Source: Chelonoidis abingdonii (Eukaryota > Chordata > Testudines > Testudinidae). Taken from it: a DNA stretch of 64,000 nucleotides. A program made the translations under genes and the position numbers. The notes beneath the pieces were generated by a model. That model ran no database searches. It was given only the letters and a program-made list of their open reading frames with translations, and had not been told where the DNA came from. The DNA lies in assembly GCF_003597395.2 (NCBI RefSeq), contig NC_133773.1:126867517-126931516 (forward strand). Direction: 5' to 3'. This document shows, piece by piece, positions 10,801 through 21,644 of the stretch (positions are counted from its first letter, which is position 1; each line of letters starts with the position of its first letter).

Positions 10801-10984
10801 GCTGGTAACCAAGCTGATATCTGCAGGAAGTCTGTGTCAGCTTAAAGTATCCACAAAGAGAAAGAATTTATGTGATAACCAATAGAATGGCACCTATTCT
10901 AAGAAAAAACTGAATCTAAAAGAGCAAAGATTGCATAAAATAGATATTAATCTAACGACCTACATAAATGATCCAATCACTAAG

Positions 10985-11460
10985 TTAAAGCAGGACTGTC
11001 AGCTGGAAAGAGTACTAAGGAGAGATAGAAGAGGCAAAAATCATAGTGGTGTGGAGAAAGAAAACGGGAAAAGTATAGCGTTGTCCGCCCATAAATATAA
11101 ACGAGGGCGCCACCAAATAAATTAATGGCAGCACGGGTTAAAACAAATAAAAGAATTCTCTTCACACAGCCCAGCAACTGTGGAAACTCCTTAGCCGAGA
11201 AAGTGTGAAGGAAGGACCATAACCGGTTTAAAAGAACAGATAAANNNNNNNNNNNNNNNNNNNNNNNNNCAGGAGTAATCGCATCCACGGCTAGCAGCGG
11301 AAGATGTGCCAGCCCCCGTTGCAAGATGGAAGTATGGAGAGAGAGATCACTTATCAGTGCCTAGGTTCACCCCGCAGGCACCTTCCTTGCACGGGTAGAG
11401 AAAGGGGCAGATGACTTTGTCTGACCCAGGACACGCCTACGAATTACCCAACCTACCACA
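10985..11460 (+). mobile_element. CR1 LINE 3' fragment containing an assembly gap
   Basis: CR1 3' landmarks are visible but with many small deletions: gtggtgtggagaaagaaaac, gcgccaccaaataaattaat, ggttaaaacaaataaaag, agagatcacttatcagtgcc and tttgtctgaccc. Other CR1 copies in this window are better matched, so the density of single-base losses here, around 25 N, suggests poor consensus quality as well as age. Confidence 0.7.
11245..11269. other. Assembly gap (25 N)
   Basis: Twenty-five unresolved bases lie within the CR1 fragment. The frame spanning them at 10980-11324 (minus) is an artefact. Confidence 0.99.
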
Positions 11461-11779
11461 GGTTTCCCATGAAACATCCCATTGGCGAAAAGTAATTTAC
11501 AGAACTAAGAAAAACAACGGAGCCTGGTATAAGTAAAATTAAAATCAGTTAATTCCAAAGGAAATGACTCCAACACAGCTTATACCCACTCTCTTGGCTT
11601 ATGCTGACAGATTGTAAGCTAATCGTGAAAGCCCCATTGAGAAGAAAATGCAAGAACATGGAAACAACAGTCATGACCCACCAGAATTGAAACCCAAAAG
11701 CCCTGTCGGCAGCATGCACCTCCACTTTCAGCACAAAATTTGTCATCAGGTTGACACACACAGCCTGAGCACACGATTG

Positions 11780-12240
11780 AGTGCCGAAGCGCGTGCTGGC
11801 CCGATGCCTTGTCCCGCCCATCGTCAGCGGTAGTTTCACGGCCAGAGAGCGCTCCCCCCGCGACCAGCGCTGCGCACGCGGGCAGCGGCAGACATCAACC
11901 CCCGCGAGCCCTACGCACCGCGATCGGGAGGCACGCCACAGGGAACGGAAAGCCAGGGAAGCTCGAGAAGGCGCGCCGGCACTCAGCCGAGAGCGGGCGG
12001 AGAAGTGCGAAACGTCTTCACCTCACAAAGCGGGGAACGTTCAGTATGCAGCCAAAGCGAGCGACGGCCCTCGCCCGGCGCCCCAAGGGCAGCTCCCCCG
12101 CAGGACCGAGCACAAGACCGTTTCCACAACACGCGCTCACAGGCGCGCCGGGCGGCGCGAGCGCACGGAACGGGCCGCCCCGGCCGGCACCAGAGTCCCA
12201 GATATGTGCCACCAGACATTGGAAAACTCAGCAAGGAAAA
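11780..12240. other. CpG-rich island of unknown origin
   Basis: About 460 bp is strongly GC- and CpG-rich (repeated gcgcg, cggc and cgcc motifs, for example 11815-11900 and 12060-12190), in sharp contrast to AT-rich flanks. Overlapping frames are open on both strands (11781-12284 and 11809-12267 plus; 11983-12234 minus) with basic, Arg/Ala/Pro-rich products and no domain I recognise; open frames are expected by chance at this composition. It could be a promoter CpG island with a first exon, a GC-rich repeat, or a mis-assembled piece near the gap. It abuts a hAT fragment at about 12255. Confidence 0.45.
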
Positions 12241-12254
12241 GCAAGGGCAAGGAT

Positions 12255-12481
12255 CACACTAAACTAATAAGATCTGCATTTTAATTTAATTTTAAATAAA
12301 GCTTCTGAAAGATTTTGAAAACTTTGTTTACTTTACATATAACAGTAGTTTTGGTTATATATTATAGACTTAGAGAGAGACCTTCTAAAAAACATTCAAA
12401 TATATTACTGGCACACAGAGCCTTAAATTAGGGTGTACATGTAGACTTGGCACACCACTGCTGAAAGTTTGCCAACCCCTG
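12255..12481 (-). mobile_element. hAT-type MITE fragment
   Basis: It ends in ttgccaacccctg, the inverse of the hAT terminus caggggttggcaa. Its body (ctttacatataacagtagtt; gaccttctaaaaaac; tggcacaccact) is the reverse complement of the element at 49235-49538, so the two are copies of one family in opposite orientation. The far end is missing, replaced by the CpG-rich block. Confidence 0.75.
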
Positions 12482-12514
12482 AGCTAAAGATTGATGAGCC
12501 TGTTACAGCCTTGG

Positions 12515-12625
12515 AAGGGAGGTGGCTTTTAGCTCATGCAGTATTGGCTTGTGCATTAAGCACCAGAGGTCCCAGGTTTGATCCTGGATGATGACAACCA
12601 GAGTCTGTTGGTGTTACAGAAGGTT
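12515..12625 (+). repeat. tRNA-derived repeat
   Basis: A box-like sequence ttagctcatgcagta is followed about 45 bp later by ggtttgatcctgg, which resembles an RNA polymerase III B box (GGTTCGATCC). The spacing fits a tRNA-like head. Surrounding sequence diverges and no acceptor stem closes, so this is a SINE-type relic, not a working tRNA gene. Confidence 0.5.
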
Positions 12626-12639
12626 AACTTAATATGTTA

Positions 12640-14237
12640 TAAAAAATAAAATCTAAGGAACCATTTTAAACAAAACTAAGACTTTCCAGGAACTGATTCT
12701 GTAATAGTCCATTAATATACTCCTTTCATGGATTGAAGTATTTGGCCACAGAAAGACAAATAAAACAGGCTCTGTCATTTCTTAATGCTGTTGTAATATA
12801 TTAGATTGAAGGGTTGGATTGTTTATTAAAGTTGTTCTAAAGCTGGCAGAGGCTTCATAAGAACATAATACACAGTTTTTGTTGAGAACAGCCACATGGA
12901 AATGATGATTTTGTCCTATTATAGTAAAGATAATAACACTAAGCACATTATTTGCTATTGGTCATCCCTTTTAAAATTTGTTACAACGTTAGCACACATG
13001 ACGGAAAATGTGCTATTTTCCTATTTCTATTCAGTATCCTATTGAAGAGTCTGGGAAAGAATGGATGGTTAGCATCAATTCCATCTATTTTTTTTCCACC
13101 TGAGCTTGACCTCCTGTTGTACTTAGATCTACATCATTCAGTTTATTCTTTAAAATATTTCTATTATCACAGATCCTAGCAAGTGCCCTTTACTGACCTC
13201 CTACTCGGACTACTGTGAGGGGAATCCAAGCCTCTGTGCTCTGGATCCCTGGAATGTTTCAAGCCCCTGGAGTCTGAATGGAGTCCAGCCACTGCCACAA
13301 TCTCAGAATCCCTAGGCACACTTTCAGGGCACAGACCTTCTATCTGGATCCCCCCCAAGTTAGGAACCCACTGTCCAGCTGCCTAGGCCCTCTTGGCATA
13401 GCCTTGACCCTTCAAGTCCCTGGTGCTTAAACACCCCCACCTCCCAGAACTCCACCCCATAGGTTTGAAGTGTCTGGTTTACAGTTTCATTCTCTCAGGC
13501 ACACGCAGCAGTTGTGAAATAGTCAATGCGCATGTACATTGTCCTGTCTAGTCGTTATGCTCATTATTTAACAGATAAAGCACAGAAGAGTACAGATTGC
13601 ACACAAAAAAACAAAAAACACAAAAAAACGAAACACCCTAAACATAATGTCCCTCACTAGTTCACCATTCCCTTGGGAGTCCTTGGGGGTTCATCTGTGT
13701 TCTTTCACACAGCAAGCAGGGACGGAGAGTCCTCTGCCCCCTTGCCTACCCTGCTCCTGCAGCAGCCTCCCAAATTTGATTCTTGGAGTCTTGCATAGTA
13801 GTACAGAGCATAATCAGTAGCTCAACAAGTATGTATTCTGTCTTTTAATCACCTTGACTGTCAGTTTAAGCACTTGCCTTTTGTGTAATGTACTATAGGT
13901 AAATTAATGTAAAATGCACTAAAACTGTGAAACCTAAAACTCTGCGTGGAAATTATTTGGGAAAGATATTGACATATGAAGCCATAAATTCTGTAACTAA
14001 CTGGGAACAGTATAAACTGAGGGGGTCAAGTTCTGATAGATTTCTCAAGTGCATGTATATTTCACAGATTGAATGGTGTCAGCAACTCTCAGGATTTGGC
14101 TCAAGGAAAGTAACCCTGTCAAAAATATACTGAGAACTCTGAACAAACATGATAAATCACTGGCAGGTCTACTTGGAGTAACACTGGGATCGGGCAAAGG
14201 CATATTACATCTGAGACTGAAGAAGAGTGGTATGAGA
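12640..14237. other. Unassigned sequence
   Basis: AT-rich to 13170. 13177-13500 is C-rich on the plus strand without a recognisable motif. 13600-13640 is an A-rich simple stretch. 13640-13780 is again GC-richer. Short open frames at 12952-13179 and 13927-14133 show nothing recognisable. Confidence 0.45.
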
Positions 14238-14450
14238 TGTTCTTATTCAAATGCTTGCTCATGTCGATTCCATTTTAGGTGTGTGCACACCCACATGCAT
14301 GGTCTTCAGAGATTTTTGCCTTCGCGCTATCCGTAGGGCCAGCTGTGGCACCCCCTTGAGTGCCATGCTTATGCAGAGATATTTCAGGCACCACTGGCCC
14401 TACGCCCTCTCAGTTCCTTCTTACTGACCGTGGTGGTTAGTCAGAGCACC
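14238..14450 (+). repeat. DIRS copy B left inverted terminal repeat
   Basis: The left end starts at tgttcttattcaaatgcttg and runs through cagagatttttgcc, agggccagctgtgg and ccctacgccctctcagttcc. Read in reverse complement, 18640-18838 gives the same series: agagatttttgcg, agggccagctgtgg, ccctacgccctctcggttcc. The match is imperfect but continuous. Copy C (63386-63530) repeats this end, which confirms it as family sequence. Confidence 0.85.
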
Positions 14451-14602
14451 TTTCCTTGAATTACAAGGGCTAGCGGTTTCATCTCTTCTGACTTTGAGCC
14501 ATAGGGCCTTGTAAATAGTTTGTTTATAGTAGTTAGTGTTAAGTAGTTGTTGAGTGTAGTTAGAAGTTAGAGTCCCAGTGGGGACTTGGCCCCAGACGGG
14601 GC

Positions 14603-15560
14603 ATGCACTGGTCTCTGGAGTTTAAGCCCTACGTGGACTGTAACAGCCCTACACCTGTAAGTGATCCCCCATAACAGCTGCTTCAAGTGCTTGGGGGAAT
14701 CACATGTGAAAGATAAGTGCAGTATTTGTAAAAAATTTTGACCCAGGACTCAGAAAGAGCAGGATATTCATTTGTGGGCTCTCCCCAGAGAGGCTGCCCT
14801 TTGTCTGGCTTCCGAACTGTCCTGCCAAGACTCACCTAATAGCTTGGCCTCAGTGCACAACGCACCCCTGGCACCAGGCTCCACTCAGTGCCGCTCTCCA
14901 TAGTTGGTGCTCCAAAAGAAAACAAAGAAGCACGGCTCCCCAAGCAAGTAAGGCCATGGGACATCAGGCAAAGGATCCAGTTCAGGCTGCCCAGCCACTC
15001 TGGAGCCACATGTATGTGCCTCCCCAGTCGGGGACCGTAGCCCCTTAAAGGATCCACCACCAACTCCCAGGAGTGGTAGGTTGGGGACGCAAACTCCTGA
15101 TGGCATCAATGCCTTCCCAAGCTCCCCTGGTGCTGAGAGAGCAGAGGCCTCCGCACACGCAGCTGTCATCGCTTGTGCCGTAGGAAACGGAAAAGGCTCC
15201 CTTTGAGGGTAAGCCACCTGCTGAGACCCCTCATGGGGCAATGGAGTGCCGCTAATCCCCCGAGACAAGGCAGCGCTCTTCTCCTCTGCGCCTCAGATCT
15301 CCAGAGTTGCAGCTCATATCCTCTGGGGCTCGCCCTCGATCACTGGCACTGCAATTGTGGGTTGAAGGACTTTCAGGCCACCCTTTGCTCGCTGGGCATG
15401 CATATGCCGCAGTCTACACTGAAGCAGTTTTGGCCACCCCCGCTGCCAAGTCCTTGGTAGCCTCATCCAGGGTCTGCAAGGAGAGGGACAGAGACAAGAG
15501 TTTTAGCTGTCACCTTCCTTCTTCCCACTCGCCTGCACATTCCAGCCTGGTGAAGCATCC
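14603..15560 (+). pseudogene. DIRS copy B gag-like region
   Basis: ATG at 14603 opens MHWSLEFKPYVDCNSPTPVS. After a one-base frame slip near 14669 it continues as SCFKCLGESHVKDKCSIC (about 14680-14735), a Cys/His knuckle of the CX2CX4HX4C type that could bind nucleic acid. The rest is fragmentary. Homology to copy A gag returns at 15360-15410 (LCSLGMHMP). Copy C starts the same way at 63909, which supports this ATG as the family start. Stops and shifts are frequent, so no product is expected. Confidence 0.72.
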
Positions 15561-15599
15561 CGGGGATCAGAAGCGCTCATTTTGAAGAGCGATGCCCCA

Positions 15600-16440
15600 G
15601 TCAGTTTCCCTGATCCACCTTGTCCTTTCCTCTACCATCTTCATCCTTACCGTTCGGCCTGGTTGCGGGTCACCTCAAAAAGCGGGGTGCTGGATATAGT
15701 ATCTCGGGGTTATATCCTGCTATATTTGGCTGCTCCTACTTCTCACCCCCCCGCTTCCCTGTCCCTCTTCAGGGACTCATCTCACAAGCAACTCCTTGTT
15801 CAAGAGGTTGAGAACTTCCTGCACTTGAGGGCAGTAGAGGAGGCCCCTCGGGACATGAAAGGAAAAGATTCTACTACCCCTACTTCCTAATTCTGAAGGC
15901 GAAAGGGGTCTCAGACTCATTCTGGACCTGCATCACCTCAACAAGTGTCTCAATAAGTTGAAGTTTCGCATGGTCTCCCTGGCCTCCATCATCTCTTCCT
16001 GGGATCCAGGAGACTTGTACACCGCCCACGACTTAGAGGATGCTTTTTTTCATATTCCTAGGCCACAGATGCTTCCTCTGTTTCATAGTGAGTGGGAGCA
16101 ATTTTCAATTCACGGCACTGCCCTTTGGCCTTTCATCAGCCCCAAAGGTGTTCACAAAATATATGGCAACAGTGGCTGCTTTTCTGAGATGCCGAGGGAT
16201 CCAGGGCTTCTGATATCTCTGACTGGTTCTTCAAGGGCAGGTCTTCCCATATGTCAATGACTGGCTTATCATGGTAAAGTGGAGAAGAGCCTTGATATCG
16301 TGCATTCCATCTGCCACGACCTGGGCCTGTTAATAACTGAGGAAAAAATCCGCCTTCATGCCTGTCCAGCAAGTAGTTCATTGGGGCAGTTCTCGACTCC
16401 AGGAGGAAAGGTCCTGGCTTGCAAGAAGTGCATTTTCAAG
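15600..16440 (+). pseudogene. DIRS copy B reverse transcriptase
   Basis: Fragments align with copy A: the lead-in SLFRDSSHKQLLVQEVENFL (about 15760-15820), LDLHHLNKCLNKLKFRMVSL across a frame change, the motif A region near 16005-16055 (HDLEDAFFHI), and motif B around 16115-16145 in broken frames. Motif C at 16250-16264 reads YVNDW, again with Asn (16256-16258) where most DIRS elements have the first Asp. Frameshifts near 15890, 16070-16110 and 16250 break the frame. Confidence 0.82.
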
Positions 16441-17460
16441 CCATGCCAGACCTGATCTCCCATGTAAAGAACCATCTTCTCATCATGACTCACACCTTCC
16501 TCTGGCTGTTGGCCACGTGGCTGCATGTACATACATGGTCGGCCATGCTCAGCTTAATCTCTAGCCCCTACAAGCATGGCTGGTATTGGTCTGCATTCCC
16601 AACAAGCATGACCTGGACCGGGTAGTCAGAGTGCCAGACTACATCAGATTGTCCCTGGATTGGTGGTTGGACCCCTAGTGAGTGTTGGAGGGAGTCCCCT
16701 TCATAACCCCATCCTTGTTGCTGGCCCTGGTCTCCGATGCTTCGGACCTGGGTTGGGAGCCCACCTAGGCGAGCTGAGCACATAGGGCCTCTGGCTGGGG
16801 GATGATCTGACCTATATCAACGTCAGGGAGGCCAGAGCAGTTCACTTGGCCTGCCAGGCTTTCTTGACTCACCTGAAGGGCAAGGTCCTGACAGCCAACA
16901 TTGTCATAATGTATTACATCAACAGGCAAGGCGGTGCCAGGTCTTTGGCCCTTTGTCAAGAAGCTCTCTCCCTTTCGGACTTCTGTGTTTGTGGCGTGCC
17001 ATTCATCTGATAGCCGCGCACCTGCCAGGAACCAGGAACATTCTGGCAGATCGCCTCAGCAGGACTTTCTCCTCTTGCCACAAGTGGTCACTCCATCTGG
17101 AGGTGGTCAGCATAATCTTCCAGAGGTGGGGGACTCTCCAGGTGGAGTTGTTCGCATCCAGGCAGAAAAGAAAAAGCCAGGTGTTCTGTTGAATCTGGGG
17201 AATGGATAGGCGCTCCTTGTCAGACACCTTTCTCGTTCCGTGGCCAGGGATGCTGATATTTGCCTTCCTGCCAGTGCTGTTGATTCACAGGGTCCTTGTG
17301 AAGATCAAGCAAGAGAGGGCGAGAGTTATCCTACTAGCCCCTGTGTGGCCTCCTCAGCACTGGTTTGGCTCGTTGCTGAGCCTTTTGGTAGCCATCCTAT
17401 TGCAGTTGCCCCCTGGCCAAATCTGCTGTCACACAACCACGGCAGCCATTTGCATCCGAA
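16441..17460 (+). pseudogene. DIRS copy B RNase H and methyltransferase-like region
   Basis: Relic motifs match copy A nucleotide by nucleotide in places: gtctccgatgcttc (LVSDAS, about 16729), aacgtcagggaggcc (NVREA, about 16818), the catalytic-loop equivalent of FTDNT near 16890 degraded to ANI, and attctggcagatcgcctcag (ILADRLS, 17039-17058). The region corresponding to DLFASR is at 17140-17165, and VILLAPVWPPQHWF is at 17320-17365. Multiple stops and frame changes. Confidence 0.8.
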
Positions 17461-17489
17461 CCTGGAAGTGCTGCACTTGATGGATTGGC

Positions 17490-18495
17490 TACTGCGTGGC
17501 TAAGTGTGGAGGAATGAGCATGCTTGGCCCGTGTCCAGCAGGTGTTGCTGTATATCAGAAAACCCTCCACCGGAGCGACTTACCTCGCCAAATGGATAAG
17601 ATTCACATACTGGGCCTCGGATTGGTGTATTTGGACCGAGCAGGCCCTGCTGCAGGAGATCCTGGATTATCTGCTACACCTCAAACTGCAAGGTTTGTCC
17701 CTGTCATCTATCAAGGTCCACCTGGTCGCTATCTCTGCTTTCCATCCTCCGTTCCAAGTCAGGTCAGTCTTCGCTCACGACACAACAGCTTGGTTTTTGA
17801 AAGTTCTGGAGCATCTCTACCTGCAGGGCTGGGATCTCATCCCTCGTGGGACCTGAATCTCATATAGTCAAGGCTTGTGGGGTCTCCCTTTCAGCCTCTA
17901 GCTTCCTGATCTCTCCTGCTTCTCTCCTAGTCACGATAATATCAGCCCGCAGGATGTCTGAGATCAGGGCACTTACTTCGGAGAGGCCCTATACGGTCTT
18001 CTACAAGGATAAGGTCTAACTGCAACCACATGCAGTGTTTCTGCCCAAGGTTGTTTCCAAGTTTCATACTGGCCAGGACATATAGTTGCCCGTCTTCTTT
18101 CCAAAGCCTTATGCATCAGATGAGGAGCGTAGGCTACACATCCTGTACATCAGTGCTGGCCTTCTACATAGATAGAACAAAGCTGTTCCATAAGTCAACG
18201 CAGTTGTTCATTGTGGTGGCAGACAGAATGAAAGGTTGCCCAGTGTCTGCGTAGAGGATTTTGTACTGGATCACGGCCTGTATCCACTACTGCTGGCAAC
18301 CGTGGTGGCACACTCGACTAGGGCACAAGTGTTGTCAGTGCCCTTCCTGGCACAGGTATCAGTCCAGGAGATCTTTAGGGCTACTATCTGGTCATCTGTC
18401 ACACGTTCGCATCTCATTATGTGCTTACCCAGCAAGTTTGAGATGACTCTGGCTTTGGCAGAGCAGTGCTGCAAGCTGCAAGTCCGTGAACCCTG
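17490..18495 (+). pseudogene. DIRS copy B tyrosine recombinase
   Basis: Starts with VQQVLLYIRKPSTGATYLAK (17534-17593) and continues through SIKVHLVAISAFH. The first catalytic Arg region is near 17942-17975 (ISARRMSEIRAL). HSTRAQ near 18310-18330 keeps His and Arg. TFASHY near 18403-18420 keeps the Tyr codon (18418-18420) but in a different frame. At least four frameshifts and several stops make it non-functional. The order and spacing equal copy A. Confidence 0.84.
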
Positions 18496-18639
18496 ATTCT
18501 GCCTCCATTGATACTGTTCATGAGTCACCTAGAATGGAATCAACATGAGCAAGCACTTGAAGAAGAAAAATGGTTACTCACCTTTTTCATAACTGTTGTT
18601 CTTTTGAGATGTGTTGCTCATGTCCATTCCATTACCTGC

Positions 18640-18875
18640 CCTCCTGCCCCTCTGTCGGAGTTGTTGGCAAAAAGGAACCGAGAGGGCGTAGGGCCGGCGA
18701 CACCTGATATACCCGACGCATGAGCTCGGCAATCAAGGGGACACCACAGCTGGCCCTATGGATATCTTTAACGCAAAAATCTCTAATGGGCATGCAGAAC
18801 TTAGAATAGGATGGACGTGAGTATCACATATTGAAGAACAACAGTTACAAAAAAGGTGGGTAATTGTTTTTTTCC
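18640..18875 (+). repeat. DIRS copy B right inverted terminal repeat and complementary region
   Basis: Inverse counterpart of 14238-14450. Just inside it, 18579-18631 is the inverse of 18807-18858 (shared core aagaacaacagttac), the same internal complementary layout as in copy A. The element ends near gggtaattg and a T run. Confidence 0.82.
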
Positions 18876-20688
18876 TCAAAACTCGATCCTTACTCACTCT
18901 GCTCCCAATTCCACAAAAGCACGAAAACCTTTCAGTGCAACTTCTGTCACATGGTACAGAATATAACAAAACTGTGCTATTTCTATATTAGAATAGTAAC
19001 ACATGAAAGCCCATACACTAAACACATGATGGTTTACCATTTGTAAAAGTTCTTTTTTTTTTTTTATAAGCATTGTATTGGTTTCTTTTTAGCATGCTGG
19101 TTAAAAAGAATTATAAAACTGAAACAGTATATTGAATTATTGGAATTTTTATTATTTACCTATCTGAAAGGTGAACCTGTTTTTTAATAACAACAGCTAA
19201 GGATGTGTATTTCAATCTCTGCTACATATTTTTAAGCACACAAATTGGAGTTGAAATTTCAGCTTATTTTTCAGCTCGTTCTCAGATTTGTCGTATTTTC
19301 CAGGTCTATTGATTGATGTGTTCCCCATGAAATTATTCCCATTTACATGATAATATTTTCAGGTTTAAACTTAGTGTCACAACTATTGTTGACAATAGTG
19401 AGATGTATTAATGTAACAATGAAATTTCCTTCAAATATAATCCAGGAAGAATAACGATAATGCACAAGCTGAGCAATCTTATGATATATATAATGTTAGC
19501 AAGATCATTTTTCTTGCTGTCCTTGATAAAAATTAGCCTGTCAAAGATACTAGCTACCCATGTATTAGCAGATGGGTTGCCTTGACTCTAGATGTCACAA
19601 AATTTTATTATGGTAATGGTTCAGAGACGAAACAGTACAGAATAGGTTGTGGGTAGCTAAACAGAGTTTGAGAGGAAAATGCCCCCTGATGAAGTTCGAT
19701 TTTAAGAATGTCTCCTCTGACTTTATAACAACTGATTAAAAGGTGTCAGTTTTGAGTAATTTAGTTCTCTGAAAAGAAAGAAAAGATGTAGAAATCTGTT
19801 TTAAAAAAAATAAAGTTAAAAAATAGTTGCCTGTTGCACATTAGCCTCAACCCATTCAGATATAAAGAAACTCAGATCAGTTTGGCTAATTCATAAGGGT
19901 AATACATATTGCATGTTTAATAGGTTTGGAGTAAAATTGTACTATCAAAACCATTTTAACAGACATCCCAAGAGTTAAATATGGTTGAACTGGTCTTGTA
20001 TAATTATTGTATAACTGCTGTTGTGGTTTGCGTTGCATTGTGTAAAGTAATTATTTGGTTAACTTTTAAATCCTGATCTATCCAAACCTTGCAGTAAAAA
20101 TTTTTTAACAGCATTCTGATCTCAGTAGTGCAGAATGCTTTGTGTGTTTCCTTTTTAAAAAAAACATTTACTTGTGGGCATATCTGCAGTAAGAAGATTT
20201 CTCATGTTGTATATGGAATCCTGGATTTGAGTTTAAAATCTGGTTGTGTTTCTCTGAATTTCTGCCCTTATGAAAGAGAGCATGTGGTGCATATTCTTAA
20301 TAATCAAATAAGACTGTCTTAAATCTCTTATTGAAGAAGTCCGGTGATAAGACAGTAACTGAATCCAAATGTAACTGAGTCCAAATGAAAAGATGTTTCG
20401 AAAATACCCTGTGTTAACTCCTATTCATTTGAATGACAGAATGGGGAATTCTGTTAAAGGGAGTTTTCAGATAAAATTACTTGATGTCATGAACTGTTGA
20501 GATCCTTGTATGAAGAGTCTCAATCATATTTATAGTTTAATAGTTAAACATTCACATCAGATTTATAATTTTCAATGAGATTTTACATTTTAAAAGATTA
20601 GAAAGGTATTTTTAATTGAATAGAATTCATTAAAGAAACTCCATCTCAGAGTTCGATTACAACTTAGAGTTGTGTTTTAACAGTTTTA
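18876..20688. other. Unassigned AT-rich sequence
   Basis: Homogeneous AT-rich DNA with short A and T runs. The short open frame 20128-20322 has no recognisable feature. No gene or named repeat seen. Confidence 0.5.
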
Positions 20689-20895
20689 GGAGACAGAGGT
20701 TCAATTCCATGCTCCTCCAGGGACTTCCTGTTGGCTTTGTGCAAATTACTTAGCATCTCTGTACCTCAAGTTCCCCATCTGTAAAAAGGAGATAATAGTA
20801 TTTCCTTACCTCACAAGATTGTTTTGAGGACAATTACATTAAAGATGGTAAGATGCTTAGGTAATATGTAACTGGTGTTCTATAAATACATAAGA
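20689..20895 (+). mobile_element. MIR-type SINE relic
   Basis: The order ggttcaattcc, gtgcaaattacttagcatct, ctgtacctcaagttccccat, ctgtaaaaaggagataatag, acctcacaagattgttttga, taagatgcttaggtaa follows the MIR core and tail consensus known across amniotes. Heavily diverged. Confidence 0.7.
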
Positions 20896-21299
20896 TCGAT
20901 ACTATGGGAAAACAGTGACCAAAATTGCTATAAAACTTCATAATCCTCAAGTAATGTACTATGAATTTTACAGCAGAAATATTTAAAGTTATGAACATTT
21001 TTCTATGTAAAAGTGCTAGCCAAAGTAACTACAAGGAGCATGGAAATATCTTTAGTATTTTGTAGCACTGTGTAATCTTTATTGTATACTGCTCCTAGCT
21101 TATGTCAAGAATATTGATGGAAGAGATAAGCATGTTGTAATCAGAAATCCCCCGTTACTTCAATGCCACAGGAAATAAGGATGCACCAGAAGTGATTATA
21201 TGACCTAAATCCTTACCAATTTGGGGTATGACCTAATCTCTGACCCCAGCGGAAGGCCCGCCTTACAAAGGGGGCAAAGCCAATAGGATTTGCTGTGTG

Positions 21300-21640
21300 A
21301 CCCAGAACCCCTAAACCTATAAGCATCCACAAACCTAACTCATTATCCTCCATTTAAAAGCCCTCCTCAAAACTCTGCTTTTTCCATGATGCTAACAATA
21401 AAGTTTTAAAACTTAACAGTCAGGCTGCTGGTGTGCTGAGACTACTGCTTATCATGCTGACCATATTGTCTGTGTTTTCTTGCACTTCTCCATCTGTTGT
21501 GTCTTATACTGAGATTGTGAGCTCTTTGGAGCAGGGTCAACATTTTTTTTTCCTGTATTTATACAGTGCCTAGCACTATAGGGTCCTGGTCCATGAGTGG
21601 GACTCTTAGGACCCACAATAATACTACCAATAATATAAAC
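21300..21640 (+). mobile_element. L2/CR1-like LINE 3' end
   Basis: It contains ccctcctcaaaactctgctt, gattgtgagctctttggagc, agggtcaac, acagtgcctagcactatagg and gtcctggtccatga, the conserved 3' end of an old amniote LINE family. A short segment at 21400-21460 does not fit and may be foreign. The related tail recurs near 42385-42480. Confidence 0.65.
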
Positions 21641-21644
21641 AGGT

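Larger units (their letters stand above)
14238..18875 (+). mobile_element. DIRS-type retrotransposon, copy B (end to end, decayed)
   Basis: About 4.6 kb with both ends inside the window. The ends are imperfect inverted repeats about 200 bp long. Between them lie a gag-like region with a zinc knuckle, RT, RNase H and tyrosine recombinase in the same order as copy A. Every domain is broken by stops and frameshifts, with no long frame surviving, so it is dead and older than copy A. Length is a little below the usual 5-6 kb for DIRS elements, consistent with small deletions. Confidence 0.9.

Noticed and set aside
10130..10885. 251-codon open frame in the GC-rich block
   Set aside because: Opposite-strand frames are open too, the composition is repeat-like, and no domain, splice site or start context is convincing.
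11781..12284. 167-codon Arg/Ala-rich frame as a host gene
   Set aside because: Several overlapping frames on both strands are open because of high GC; no domain recognised; it lies by an assembly gap and runs into a hAT fragment.
12515..12600. Functional tRNA gene
   Set aside because: B-box-like sequence but no cloverleaf with paired acceptor ends.
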